Positions 27,095 to 36,354 of a stretch of 64,000 nucleotides of DNA are shown here, piece by piece. The notes below the pieces were generated by a model. That model saw only the letters and a list, made by a program, of their open reading frames with translations, ran no database searches and was not told the DNA's origin. Position 1 is the first letter of the stretch. Every line of letters begins with the position of its first letter. Source of the DNA: Gemmatimonadetes bacterium 2013_60CM_65_52 (lineage in GTDB: Bacteria > Gemmatimonadota > Gemmatimonadetes > Gemmatimonadales > Gemmatimonadaceae); contig NGFI01000005.1 in the NCBI GenBank assembly GCA_002215645.1, forward strand, positions 178,678 through 242,677, written 5' to 3'. The translations under genes and the position numbers were made by a program.

Positions 27095-28147
27095 CTACCC
27101 TCTCGCCGCGGCGACGGTTCCTGGCACCGGCGTGATCGACCGCCCGATGGCCTCGGCGATGGCGCGCGCTTCGCGCACGAGACGGCCGAGCTGGTCCGGA
27201 TAGAGCGATTGGCCGCCGTCGGACATGGCCTGATCGGGGTGCGGGTGCATTTCCACGAGGAGCCCATCGGCACCGGCGGCGATTGCCGCGCGTCCCATGG
27301 GAATGACCTTGTCGCGCAGCCCGGTCCCGTGGCTGGGGTCGGCGATCATTGGAAGATGCGACAGTTTTTGCACGAGCGGAATGGCCGTGAGGTCGAACAG
27401 ATTGCGCGTCGCGCTGTCGAAGCTGCGAATGCCGCGCTCGCAGAGAATCACCTGCGTATTTCCCTCGGCCAGGATGTACTCCGCGCTCAGCAGCAGGTCC
27501 GTGATCGTGGCCGCCATGCCGCGCTTGAGCAGCACCGGCTTCTCGATTCGTCCCACGGCGCGAAGCAGTGAATAGTTCTGCATGTTGCGCGCGCCGATCT
27601 GGATGCAATCGGCGTAGCGCGCGACGAGATTCGCACCTTCCTCATCCAGCGCTTCGGTCACGATGGGCAGGCCGCTCTCGCGCCTCGCGAGTGCGAGCAT
27701 CTCGAGGCCGCGTTTGCCCAGCCCCTGAAACGAATACGGCGAGCTGCGCGGCTTGAATGCGCCACCGCGGAGCGCGCTGCCCCCGGCCTCGCGTACGGCC
27801 AGCGCTGACTCCACGATCTGCGCCTCGCTCTCCACGGAGCACGGGCCCGCGATGATCGGAATGTCGGTGCCGCCAAAGACGACGCCGGGAGCGATCTCGA
27901 CGAGCGTATTCTCCACGCGCCACTCGCGCGAGACCTGCTTGTACGGGCGCGACACGTGAATGATCTCGGCCACGCCTTCGAGGGATTCCAGCCTCGACCC
28001 ATCGACGCGCCCGTCGTTGCCGACCAGACCGACGGTGGTGCGCTGGGCGCCGGGCATCGGCTTTCCCTCGTAGCCCATTTCCTTGATCACATCGACGACG
28101 CGCCGAATCTGTTCGTCCGTCGCGTCGTTCTGCATCACCACCAGCAT
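27095..28147 (-). CDS. aroF: 3-deoxy-7-phosphoheptulonate (DAHP) synthase, Ibeta type
   Basis: A 350-residue DAHP synthase, first step of the shikimate pathway (phosphoenolpyruvate + erythrose 4-phosphate). The N-terminal ferredoxin-like domain (about 1-75) is a regulatory module found in the Thermotoga/Geobacillus-type Ibeta enzymes. The catalytic barrel begins at IIAGPCSVE and continues with GAFKPRSSPYSFQGLG, QIGARNMQNY and PVLLKRGMAATI, then ADPSHGTGLRDKVIP. ATG 28147 overlaps the preceding hydrolase stop; the larger open frame to 29077 is a shadow of neighbours. Feedback control by an aromatic amino acid is expected but not visible. Confidence 0.93.
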   Translation of the reverse strand: MLVVMQNDATDEQIRRVVDVIKEMGYEGKPMPGAQRTTVGLVGNDGRVDGSRLESLEGVAEIIHVSRPYKQVSREWRVENTLVEIAPGVVFGGTDIPIIAGPCSVESEAQIVESALAVREAGGSALRGGAFKPRSSPYSFQGLGKRGLEMLALARRESGLPIVTEALDEEGANLVARYADCIQIGARNMQNYSLLRAVGRIEKPVLLKRGMAATITDLLLSAEYILAEGNTQVILCERGIRSFDSATRNLFDLTAIPLVQKLSHLPMIADPSHGTGLRDKVIPMGRAAIAAGADGLLVEMHPHPDQAMSDGGQSLYPDQLGRLVREARAIAEAIGRSITPVPGTVAAARG

Positions 28148-28914
28148 CAGCGTTCCTCGATCTCGAAGACGGCGCCGTCGCTCGCGAGGGCGATCGGGCC
28201 GGCGTAGTGAGCCGCGACGAGCGCGCGAATGTCCACGCGCTCGACCGGCGGATAGAAGTGCGTCAGCACGAGCTGCCGCGGCAGCGCAGCGGCGGCGAGC
28301 GCGCCGCACTGTTCCGGCGTGAGATGCATGGGAATCGCCATCTCCGCCGGCAGCGAGCATTCGCACAGCAGCACGTCCGCGCCGCGCGCCCACTCGCCGA
28401 ACATCGGATCGTACCCGGTGTCTCCCGTGTACACGAGCCGACGTCCGCCTCGGCCCACGCAATATGCCACACTCTCGTCGGTATGGGGTACCTTCGCCGC
28501 CTCGATCCAGGTGCCGTCGCCGAGATCCACGCGGGCGCCCGGTGCCACCTCGAGGACGTGCATCGGAAAGCCCGGTTGGCGCAGCCAGTCTCCCACGCCG
28601 TCCGCGAGCCGCGAGAGCAGCGCTCCGGTGCCCGCTGGGCCGATGACGGTGAGCGGCTCGCTCCGTCCCGGGAGATCGCCGTACTTCCACGCATAGACGA
28701 GCGTGGCAAAGTCGCCGATATGGTCCAGATGAAAATGAGTGAACGCGACGTGCGTGATACTCCGCCACGCGATGCCGTGCTCGGCCAGGCGGTGTGTGAT
28801 GCCGCTGCCGCAGTCGAGCAGCAAGCTCACAGCGCCCGCTTGTACGTGATGTCCGGCGCATACCCGTTCCGCGGTGAGCGCGACGGTACCGGTGCCAAGC
28901 GTGACGAGACGCAT
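28147..28914 (-). CDS. RNase Z-like metallo-beta-lactamase hydrolase
   Basis: A 255-residue metallo-beta-lactamase-fold protein with LLDCGSGITHRL, the zinc signature THFHLDHIGDF, a glycine/proline-rich stretch, PHTDESVAYCV, the acidic YTGDTGYD and VLTHFYPPVERVD. It has the RNase Z/ElaC arrangement, but the RNase Z substrate-binding arm is not obvious, so tRNA 3'-end processing is only one option. It is locked into its operon by ATGA overlaps on both sides, between the DAHP synthase and a secreted FlgD-domain protein. Confidence 0.85.
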   Translation of the reverse strand: MRLVTLGTGTVALTAERVCAGHHVQAGAVSLLLDCGSGITHRLAEHGIAWRSITHVAFTHFHLDHIGDFATLVYAWKYGDLPGRSEPLTVIGPAGTGALLSRLADGVGDWLRQPGFPMHVLEVAPGARVDLGDGTWIEAAKVPHTDESVAYCVGRGGRRLVYTGDTGYDPMFGEWARGADVLLCECSLPAEMAIPMHLTPEQCGALAAAALPRQLVLTHFYPPVERVDIRALVAAHYAGPIALASDGAVFEIEER

Positions 28915-29960
28915 CAGCGGCCGAGGTAGAGGATCTTCTTGACGGATTCGGCGCTGGTGTTCGTCCTGAAGTGCACCAGATACACGCCGGCCGGCACGGC
29001 GCGCCCGTTATCCGCGGTGCCGTCCCAGACGAGACGCGGATCACACCCTCCGCCGTCGAGCTGATTGAGGCGTCCATAGCGGCCCGACGCGAGCTTCGTC
29101 GGAAGTTGTCCGGGGATCAGCGTGCGCACCCGGTTCCCGCGCAGGTCGAGAATCGTGAGCTCGACGTCGGAGTTGAGCTGAAGGTCGAACCAGATGCAGG
29201 TCGTCGAGGAGGACGCCGCGGGAAAGGGATTGGGAAAGTTCTGGTAGAGCAGCGTCGCGACGGGGGCGTCGGAAGGCGCAATGACGAAGGACGACTGGCT
29301 CGTCGCGACCGCGCTATCTCCGGCAAAACCGTTCGCCAGGCGGGCGACGACCTTCCACCGATAGCTCGTGTTGGCCTGAAGCGTATCGGGGATGGTGTAG
29401 ACGGAGTCCGTGATCCGCGTGCGTGACCGCGTCTCCTGCGTGCTGACGTTGGTGATGAACAGCTCGTAGACCCACGGGCCGGGCGGCGCGGTCACCTGCG
29501 CGCTCCTCCAGGAGAATGTCGGCTGCCGCGTCATCACCACGACCCCCGTACGCCCGTTCGGCTGAACGAGCTGCAGGCGAGGTCCCGTGCGTCCGGCGAT
29601 CTGGCTTGCGGTGATCACGGCCTGCCCGGCGTTGTCGAGCACCGACGCCTCGGCGAAGATGTCGCGATTTTCAGGCAGGAGGCGCGGCGTGGTGAAGCGC
29701 GCGACGTCCCCGGCGATGGTCGAATCGTACAGGATGAGTCTGATGGCGGCATCCAGCGCGAGTCGCAGCCTGATGCGCGGCAGTGTGATGTTGGGCGGAA
29801 GACTCTCTGCGCGCACGGTGATCTCCGGTGCCGCCGGAAATGGCGCGTCCCGCGGCGCGTCGATCTTTACCGTCGGCGTCTGCCCGCCCGCAGCGTACGG
29901 CACGGCGAGTAGCGACAGCGCACCGAATGCGATGGCGGTCGCCGCGCGCCGCATGCTCAC
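28914..29960 (-). CDS. Secreted protein with a FlgD-like C-terminal sorting-type domain
   Basis: A 348-residue exported protein. The GTG start (29960) overlaps the smc stop as GTGA, and ATG 29954 is an alternative; either gives a signal peptide ending near AAGGQ. Residues 25-250 are beta-rich, with a fibronectin-like ELFITNVSTQETRSRT-to-TSYRWKVVARLANGF segment. The last roughly 90 residues read YQNFPNPFPAASSSTTCIWF, VELTILDLRGNRVRTLIPG, VWDGTADNGRAVPAGVYLV: the FlgD Ig-like domain that FCB bacteria place at the ends of secreted or surface proteins, often linked to type IX secretion. A ligand or enzymatic role is not visible. Confidence 0.8.
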   Translation of the reverse strand: MSMRRAATAIAFGALSLLAVPYAAGGQTPTVKIDAPRDAPFPAAPEITVRAESLPPNITLPRIRLRLALDAAIRLILYDSTIAGDVARFTTPRLLPENRDIFAEASVLDNAGQAVITASQIAGRTGPRLQLVQPNGRTGVVVMTRQPTFSWRSAQVTAPPGPWVYELFITNVSTQETRSRTRITDSVYTIPDTLQANTSYRWKVVARLANGFAGDSAVATSQSSFVIAPSDAPVATLLYQNFPNPFPAASSSTTCIWFDLQLNSDVELTILDLRGNRVRTLIPGQLPTKLASGRYGRLNQLDGGGCDPRLVWDGTADNGRAVPAGVYLVHFRTNTSAESVKKILYLGR

Positions 29961-32900
29961 GACAGTGCGGCGGCTTCCTCCGCCGGCAACTCGGCGGCCG
30001 GTGCGGCAACGCCCTCCGTGGACGGACCCTTCATGCGCACGCTCACGAGCGACGACACGCCGGGCTCCTGCATCGTGACGCCGTATACCGCGTCGCCGGC
30101 CTCGGTGGTCGTGCGCGGGTTGTGCGTGATGACGATGAATTGTGTGCGGCTCTTGAACTGGTTCAGCATGCGCACGAAGCGTCCAACGTTCGCATCGTCG
30201 AGTGGCGCGTCCACCTCGTCGAGCAGGCAGAAGGGGCTGGGTTTCGTGAGGAATATCCCGAACAGCAGAGACAGTGCGACGAGTGCGCGCTCGCCGCTGG
30301 AGAGCAGGTGAATGCGCTGCGTCTTCTTGCCGCGTGGAGACGCGTGAATCTCGATGTCGCAGTCCAGCGGCGCATCGCGATTCTCGAGGCGGAGATCGCA
30401 CTCGCCGCCACCGAACAACGACATGAAGATCTCGCGGAAATTCACGCGTACCTGCTCGAACGTCGCCATGAAGAGCTCACGAGCGGTGACGTCGATCTCG
30501 CGAATGGCCTGAAGGAGTGAGAGCCGCGCCTCGGCCATGTCTGCACGCTGACCGAGGAGGAAGTCGTGCCGCTTCACGGTTTCGTCGTGCTCCTCGATCG
30601 CGAGCGCATTCACTGGTCCGAGCTGCTCCAGCTGCCGGCGAAGATCGTCGGCCTCGGCATGGAGCGTCTCGTCGTCGATGTCCAGCGCGGGAACCTCGGC
30701 GATCATTTCCTCGAGCGGACGGCGCCATTCTGTCTCGAGCCGCTCCCGAATGGCCGCGCGGCGGCCGTTGAGCTCCGTGTAGCGGAGCTCGGCCTGGTGC
30801 AGCTCGTCGTTGACCGCGCCCGCCTGCCGGCGCACGTCGCTCAGCGTATGCTCCGCGGTCTCGAGCGCGTCGTCGGCGGCCTGAACGGCGGATTCGGCTT
30901 CGGAGAGCCGTGTCTCGCCATCCGAGAGCGTCGCTTCGCGCGTCTCGAGGTCGAGCGCCCACATGGCCATCTGCTCGGCCAATGCCGCGTCCGACTGTGA
31001 GAGCTCGCTCAACTCGTCACGAAGCTGTGCGAGACGCTGCGACGCGGTGGCGACCTCCTGAGAGAGTCGATGCTCGAGATCCGCGGCCATCTGCATGCGT
31101 GCCCGTACCTGAGCCTGCGCGATCTGGCAGTTGGTCCGTTGCTCCCGCGCGTCGTCGTGCGCGCTCTCCGCATCGGTGTACCGCTGACGCGCCTCGGCAA
31201 TCGCCTGTTCGCGCAACTGTACCTGTTCCGCGAAGGACTGCGCATCGCGGTCGAGTGTCGTGCCGCGCTCCTGCAACTCGATGCGCCGCGCATTCAGTCG
31301 TTCGGCGAGCGCAGCCGCGTCCGCTGCTTCCTTCGTCGCACGCGCCACCCTGCGCCCGACTTCCGCATGGTGCTCGGACGCCGCGCGCACTTGCTGCTGT
31401 GCAAGCGACGATGCCTCCGTCGCGGCGAGCACGCGCTGCTCGCTTGCCGTGAGCGCTTCGCGCATCGCGTCAGCGGCGGCGGATGCATCGGCCCGCGCGC
31501 GCTCGAGCGCCTGAAGCTCCGTGCGCAGCTCGGCGAGCTCTGCGCGGCGGCGAAGGGGGCCGGGACCGGCCGTGTTGCCCGGCAGCCAGACCGCACCGCG
31601 CGCGTCCACGAATGCGCGGCCGTCGTCCACCGCGTGCACGTGACCCAATAGGTTGCGCACCCAGGCTCGCGCCGGCGCGCTGGCATTCACCAGGTGCGAT
31701 AGAGCGTCCGGCAACGGATCACCGGCCGCGGAATCGGTCATCACGTCAAGCGGCAACAGCAGGAGCGGGCCAGGATTCGCGTCCGAATGCCAGGCGCGCA
31801 CGGCGTCCGCTGCCACGGCGTCGCGCACGAGCACCGCGTGTACGCTGTTTCCGAGAAACTTCTCCACGAGCAACGCGGAGTCCTGATCCGCGCCGATGAA
31901 ATCGGAGAGCGGTCCGAGAATCGCGCCGTCGCCGAACGTCTCGCGCTCACGAAGCAGGCGCGATGCGGCGGGCGCCAGCCCCACGCGATCCCGCTCGAGC
32001 TCCTCGAGCGCATTCACGCGCCCCTGGAGCGATGTCAGCGCCTCGTCCGCGCGGAACAGGTCGGCGCGCGCGAGCGATTCCCGCTCTCTCGTCTCGCGAT
32101 CCGAGGCACGTGTGGCTTCCAGAGCAGTCGCCGCCGTCCCGGCCTCCGACTCCATCGCTTCGACGTGCGCCTGCGACTCTTCGTGCTCGATGTTCGTCAG
32201 AGTGAGTGCATCCGCCAGCTGCGCGCGCTCGGCGGAAAGGGCGTCGTTGCGCTGTGTGACTTCATCCAACTCACGGTGCGCGCGCTCGCGATCGTGCTCC
32301 GCACGTCGAGCCCGGTCCTGCGCTTCGCGGAGTTGGCGCTCCGCCCCTTCCACTCCGGTGCGCGCCTCGGCCACGCGGCGACGGACTTCCGTCTCCGTCT
32401 CCTGATGCCGCGCGAGCTCCGCTTCGGCTCGCTGGAGCTCGGCTTCCACCGCCGCGCGGTCCGTGGCGGCCGCTTCGCGCTGGGCGGTGATCTTCGTCCC
32501 CGTCTGCTCGCCCGCGTCGGCCTCCGCTTCCGCGCGCAGCCGCCGCGAGCTCGCATTGCGCTGCCGCTCCTCGGCAACCGCCATCTCGCCGCGGATGCGC
32601 TGCACCTGCTCGCGCTGCGCCGTCACAAGCCGAAACAGCTCGCCTCGCCGCGCTTCCGCCGCCACGCGCCCGCCGTGCGCCGTCTCACGCGCCAGCTCCG
32701 CGTTCGCCGCCGCCGACTGCGAAGCGGGAAGCAGTTCGCGCAATTCGGCGACGCGCACCTCGAGCTTGGCCAGCTCGTCCCGCCACGCTTCCATGCTGCG
32801 CGCTGCCAGCGCGAGCTCGACGATGAACCGTCGAGCCGTGATCTCCGCGTGACGCTCCGCGCGCCGCCGCTGGCGCGCCAGGCTCCGCACCTGAGAGGAC

Positions 32901-33493
32901 ACTTCGTTGATCAAATCGTCGAGGCGCTGGAGGTCGGCGCTGGTCTCCTCGAGCCGCCGCTCGGTCGTGCGCCGCCGGTCGCGATACAATCCAACGCCGG
33001 CCGCCTCCTCGAACAACTCGCGGCGATCGTCGGGACGGTCGGAGAGGAGCGCATCGATCATCCGGCTCTCGATCACCACACCCGTACCTCCGCCCAGCCC
33101 CGTTCCGCGGAGCAAGTCGGAGATGTCGCGCAGCCGACAGGGCGCGCGATTCAGGAAGTAATCGCTGTCGCCGGAGCGCGAGAGACGTCGGGTGATCACG
33201 ACCTCCCGGAACGCCACGGGCAGAATGCCTTCGTCGTTCGAGAAGTGCAGGGACACCTCCGCGACGTTCACCGGACGCCGTGCGGACGACCCCTGAAAGA
33301 TGACCTCGTCCATCTTGGCGCCGCGCATGAGCCGCGCGCGCTGTTCGCCGAGCACCCACCGCACGGCGTCCGAGACGTTGGACTTGCCGCAGCCATTCGG
33401 GCCGACGATCGCCGTGACGCCTGGCTCGAATACGAGCTCCGTGGAATCGGCGAATGACTTGAATCCGTGCAGCTCGAGCTTGGTCAAACGCAC
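29957..33493 (-). CDS. smc: Chromosome segregation ATPase SMC
   Basis: A 1178-residue SMC protein, the ATPase of the bacterial condensin (with ScpA/ScpB, not seen in this window). The head is built from the N-terminal Walker A GPNGCGKSN (31-39), the C-terminal signature LLSSGERALVALS, and Walker B PFCLLDEVDAPLDD. Between them lie long coiled coils around a hinge near residues 500-650. GTG 33493 overlaps the preceding TAG by one base, and GGGAGAG lies seven bases ahead; the much longer open frame to 34318 only shadows the SPOR gene. Two SPOR-domain genes upstream suggest joint control with envelope and division functions. Confidence 0.95.
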   Translation of the reverse strand: MRLTKLELHGFKSFADSTELVFEPGVTAIVGPNGCGKSNVSDAVRWVLGEQRARLMRGAKMDEVIFQGSSARRPVNVAEVSLHFSNDEGILPVAFREVVITRRLSRSGDSDYFLNRAPCRLRDISDLLRGTGLGGGTGVVIESRMIDALLSDRPDDRRELFEEAAGVGLYRDRRRTTERRLEETSADLQRLDDLINEVSSQVRSLARQRRRAERHAEITARRFIVELALAARSMEAWRDELAKLEVRVAELRELLPASQSAAANAELARETAHGGRVAAEARRGELFRLVTAQREQVQRIRGEMAVAEERQRNASSRRLRAEAEADAGEQTGTKITAQREAAATDRAAVEAELQRAEAELARHQETETEVRRRVAEARTGVEGAERQLREAQDRARRAEHDRERAHRELDEVTQRNDALSAERAQLADALTLTNIEHEESQAHVEAMESEAGTAATALEATRASDRETRERESLARADLFRADEALTSLQGRVNALEELERDRVGLAPAASRLLRERETFGDGAILGPLSDFIGADQDSALLVEKFLGNSVHAVLVRDAVAADAVRAWHSDANPGPLLLLPLDVMTDSAAGDPLPDALSHLVNASAPARAWVRNLLGHVHAVDDGRAFVDARGAVWLPGNTAGPGPLRRRAELAELRTELQALERARADASAAADAMREALTASEQRVLAATEASSLAQQQVRAASEHHAEVGRRVARATKEAADAAALAERLNARRIELQERGTTLDRDAQSFAEQVQLREQAIAEARQRYTDAESAHDDAREQRTNCQIAQAQVRARMQMAADLEHRLSQEVATASQRLAQLRDELSELSQSDAALAEQMAMWALDLETREATLSDGETRLSEAESAVQAADDALETAEHTLSDVRRQAGAVNDELHQAELRYTELNGRRAAIRERLETEWRRPLEEMIAEVPALDIDDETLHAEADDLRRQLEQLGPVNALAIEEHDETVKRHDFLLGQRADMAEARLSLLQAIREIDVTARELFMATFEQVRVNFREIFMSLFGGGECDLRLENRDAPLDCDIEIHASPRGKKTQRIHLLSSGERALVALSLLFGIFLTKPSPFCLLDEVDAPLDDANVGRFVRMLNQFKSRTQFIVITHNPRTTTEAGDAVYGVTMQEPGVSSLVSVRMKGPSTEGVAAPAAELPAEEAAALS

Positions 33494-34833
33494 TAGAACA
33501 CTCTCCCCATTCGATAGACGAGCGTCGGCGGCAAGCCGCTTTCCCGCACCGTTGGCACGGCGAGCGCCGCCTCCTGCGGGCTCGCGAACGCGCCGAAATA
33601 CAGATTTGCCGCACCGGAGCTCTGGCGCAGCGCATACGTGGGTTGCCCGCGCGCCGCAAAGCGAGCGAGGCGCGCCGGCACATCCGCGAGCGGTACGTCC
33701 GGCTGCACGAGAAACGCCAATGGCAACGCGATCACGCTTCCGTCGCCGGGAGCCATGATCCGACGTTGCCGGAGTTGCACGAGCAGCGACTCCGCACCGG
33801 CGCGCGTCGGATACGCGCCGGCCACCAGCAAAAAGAATCGTGTCCGCAGGTCGAAGCCATATGTTCCGGCTGGAACCGTCTCGAACCGAATCCGCAGATC
33901 CAAGATAGCGCCGGATTTCGTGTTCGTCTGCTCGAGTCGCACCGCCCAGGCCGAGGCGCCCGCGGAATCCGCCGGGTTCGCCGGGGCCAGGATCGGAAAC
34001 GAGTCCGCCGACGGTGGCGCGGGTACAACGCTGGCCGCCCCCGGCGGCGCGGATACCGCGGAATCCGCACGAAGCATTTGCGCTGCGACCGGCGCCGTCG
34101 TGGTGGGTGCGCTGACGGCGCGGGGCGGCCGCTCGCCCGCGAAGGGCCGTCGCGCGAACCAGAACATCGCGCCCGCAATCAGCACCGCGATGGCAACACC
34201 GGCGCCCGCCGCAACGAGTCGCCGCCGATCGGTGGATCGCCGTCCGTGAGTCGCCGTAATGACCGCGAGGGGTGCCTCGCGCGGCGCCGCAGAGGATGGC
34301 CGCCGTGGCCGCAACCATGCGAGCGCCTGTGCAACGGGGACGTCCGGTGGTGCAACGTCGCCGACGATGACGATGCCGTCCGTGGTGTCCACGAGATCAC
34401 GCAGCCGCGGCGCGTCAGCCGGCACCACCAGAAGAAGAAGCGCGCCCACTTCGCGAAAGCCGCCGGACAACCGGCGCCAACGCGGATTCGGAAGCAGTTC
34501 CTCGTGGTCGATCGGTGACGACCCCGACGGCATGACGAAGAGCTCACCGGCATTCGCCACCGCATGCGCAACCTTGTTGAGCGACACGCCGAAGACGAAG
34601 CTATCGACGATGCCGTGGGGATCGTCGCTCGCGACGAGTGCTTGCAGGGGCGGCGCGTCGCCGAACAGGTCCGCTACCGCCACGCGTCGATGCGTGGCCT
34701 CCTCCCGTGCAATCCCGAGTGCGACCTCCGCCGTGGCCACCGCGTCGGTGCCGGCCACCACAACGGCGTGGCACGCATTCAGGGATGCGGCAAGCTCCCG
34801 ACCTCGATCCGTCCAGTCGAGGACGGGCCTCAC
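33493..34833 (-). CDS. SPOR-domain membrane protein with degenerate tyrosine-kinase/ParA-like N-terminus
   Basis: A 446-residue protein with three parts. Residues 1-175 look like a bacterial tyrosine kinase/ParA-type P-loop domain: AVVVAGTDAVATAEVALGIA at the P-loop position, RVAVADLFGDAP, LFVMPSGSSP and GIVIVGD match the strand order of CpsD/Wzc. However the GKT signature is replaced by AVATAE, so ATP hydrolysis is unlikely. A single membrane helix is at about 207-227, followed by a Pro/Ala linker and a C-terminal domain like SPOR, which binds denuded septal glycan. It sits between another SPOR gene (GTGA overlap) and smc. Confidence 0.75.
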   Translation of the reverse strand: MRPVLDWTDRGRELAASLNACHAVVVAGTDAVATAEVALGIAREEATHRRVAVADLFGDAPPLQALVASDDPHGIVDSFVFGVSLNKVAHAVANAGELFVMPSGSSPIDHEELLPNPRWRRLSGGFREVGALLLLVVPADAPRLRDLVDTTDGIVIVGDVAPPDVPVAQALAWLRPRRPSSAAPREAPLAVITATHGRRSTDRRRLVAAGAGVAIAVLIAGAMFWFARRPFAGERPPRAVSAPTTTAPVAAQMLRADSAVSAPPGAASVVPAPPSADSFPILAPANPADSAGASAWAVRLEQTNTKSGAILDLRIRFETVPAGTYGFDLRTRFFLLVAGAYPTRAGAESLLVQLRQRRIMAPGDGSVIALPLAFLVQPDVPLADVPARLARFAARGQPTYALRQSSGAANLYFGAFASPQEAALAVPTVRESGLPPTLVYRMGRVF

Positions 34834-36311
34834 GGCCCTCCCTCGTACACCCAGTACGACAACCGCGATTCGCGCCCGACCCGGTCGGCCTCGTCGCGCG
34901 TGGGGTAGGGACCCATGACGACACGATAGATGACCGATCCATCGCGGCTGCTCGTTACGACGCGCGCCGACTCGTTGCCGACGTGAATCTGCGCCGCGAG
35001 ATCACGTGCCTTGTCCGCGGCGAGGAGCGCGGCGAACGACACGGTGAACCCCGCCCCGCGCCGGGCCGTGTCGCGTGGCGGAACTGGCACCGCGCCAGGC
35101 ATCGGCAGCGCCCCGACGGTGTCCGCGGCGGTCGAATCTGCGCGACGCATGCTGTCCGTGCGGGCGTCCGTGAACGCCGCCGGCGTATCGAGCCGTACGT
35201 CGCGCTTCCGGAATCCCGTCCATCGGAAGGGATACCAGACGTCGGCAGTCCCATCCTTCAAGCGCGACCTGGGCCTCAGCGTCTCGCCGTCCACCAGAAT
35301 GACATCTGCTCCCTGCGCCAGTGCGATACTTCCGTCCGGCCCCACGAATGGCAAGTCCTCACGCCACGCGGACGCCACCGTGCCGATGACGCGATTGGTG
35401 CCGAGCGCGATTACCTGTGTGCTGTCCGTCCCCTCGGGACGCGCCAGGAGGTAGCGCCCGAGTGGGTCGACGCGAAGATCCGCGGCGGGACGCCCGAGGT
35501 CCACGTGTCCACTCACGGCCTCTCGATAGCGATCCACGATGGCCACCGACGTGGCGCCCTTCGTCACGACGAACAGCCGGTCACCGCTCGGCGTCGCCTC
35601 GAGCTGCTCGATGTCGGCGTCGAACCGGATGCTGCTCGTGCGCTGCATCGTCCGCGTCCGCACGCCGGTCAACTCACGTCCCGATCCGAGGTAGAGGCGG
35701 TCGCCCACCTGCGTGCGCAACGCGCGGCTCACACGCGACACCTTTACGGAATCGGCGATTCGCATGAGCGGCGGCCGTAGTCGCCACACGATGCTGCTGT
35801 CCCCGTGCTGTGCCAGCACCAGGAGCGTGCCGTCCCGCTGCGGAAAGAGAGCGCGCGCGGGAAGCCTCGGCTTCCATCGCCACGTGCCGCTCGGGCCGAA
35901 GCGCTCGATGTATCCATCCGGCATGACGCCATAGATGTTCGAGCCGTCCCACGAGGCGAGCGACGCCACCTTGGCCTTTGTTACCGTGCTCGCAACTCCC
36001 TGACGGAAATCGATTCTCGCCGGCGCGCCCTTCGCGTCGATGTAAGCGATCGCTCCCGCCTCCTCGTCGAACGCGAGCACGCGAGCGGGCGCCGGTACGC
36101 CGGCGGTGCTCCAGATGGCGCTGTCCACCTTCGGGTAGCTGAAGACTCGTGCGACGCCACCGGTCCGCGCGATCCGCAGGACCAGTTGATCCGGACCACG
36201 CGGCGTGACCGATGATGCCGCCACCGCCGTGGAGGCCGACTTGCTCCGGTCGCTCCCGCCGCACGCGGCGACCGCAAGGAGCAGGGACATCAGTGTCGTT
36301 CGCTGAATCAC
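34830..36311 (-). CDS. SPOR-domain lipoprotein with beta-propeller-like body
   Basis: A 493-residue lipoprotein. The GTG start 36311 (GGAG about nine bases before it) gives a hydrophobic signal with lipobox AVAAC, Cys17. The next roughly 330 residues are short repeated beta-strand units such as IDFRQGVASTVTKAKVASL and WDGSNIYGVMPDGYIERFG, resembling a propeller of the WD/NHL type. Residues about 420-490 form a SPOR domain (FTVSFAALLAADKARDLAA, RVVMGPYPTRDEADRVG), which should tether the protein to septal peptidoglycan. An upstream in-frame region to 36593 is a shadow of rsfS. Confidence 0.78.
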   Translation of the reverse strand: MIQRTTLMSLLLAVAACGGSDRSKSASTAVAASSVTPRGPDQLVLRIARTGGVARVFSYPKVDSAIWSTAGVPAPARVLAFDEEAGAIAYIDAKGAPARIDFRQGVASTVTKAKVASLASWDGSNIYGVMPDGYIERFGPSGTWRWKPRLPARALFPQRDGTLLVLAQHGDSSIVWRLRPPLMRIADSVKVSRVSRALRTQVGDRLYLGSGRELTGVRTRTMQRTSSIRFDADIEQLEATPSGDRLFVVTKGATSVAIVDRYREAVSGHVDLGRPAADLRVDPLGRYLLARPEGTDSTQVIALGTNRVIGTVASAWREDLPFVGPDGSIALAQGADVILVDGETLRPRSRLKDGTADVWYPFRWTGFRKRDVRLDTPAAFTDARTDSMRRADSTAADTVGALPMPGAVPVPPRDTARRGAGFTVSFAALLAADKARDLAAQIHVGNESARVVTSSRDGSVIYRVVMGPYPTRDEADRVGRESRLSYWVYEGGP

Positions 36312-36354
36312 AAGCAGTTGCTCCGCGAGCCGAGAGCCGCGCGGCGGAATGCGC

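Noticed and set aside
31787-33457. 556-codon open frame on the plus strand
   Set aside because: Antisense to smc, with low-complexity Arg/Leu/Ala composition and no recognisable domain.
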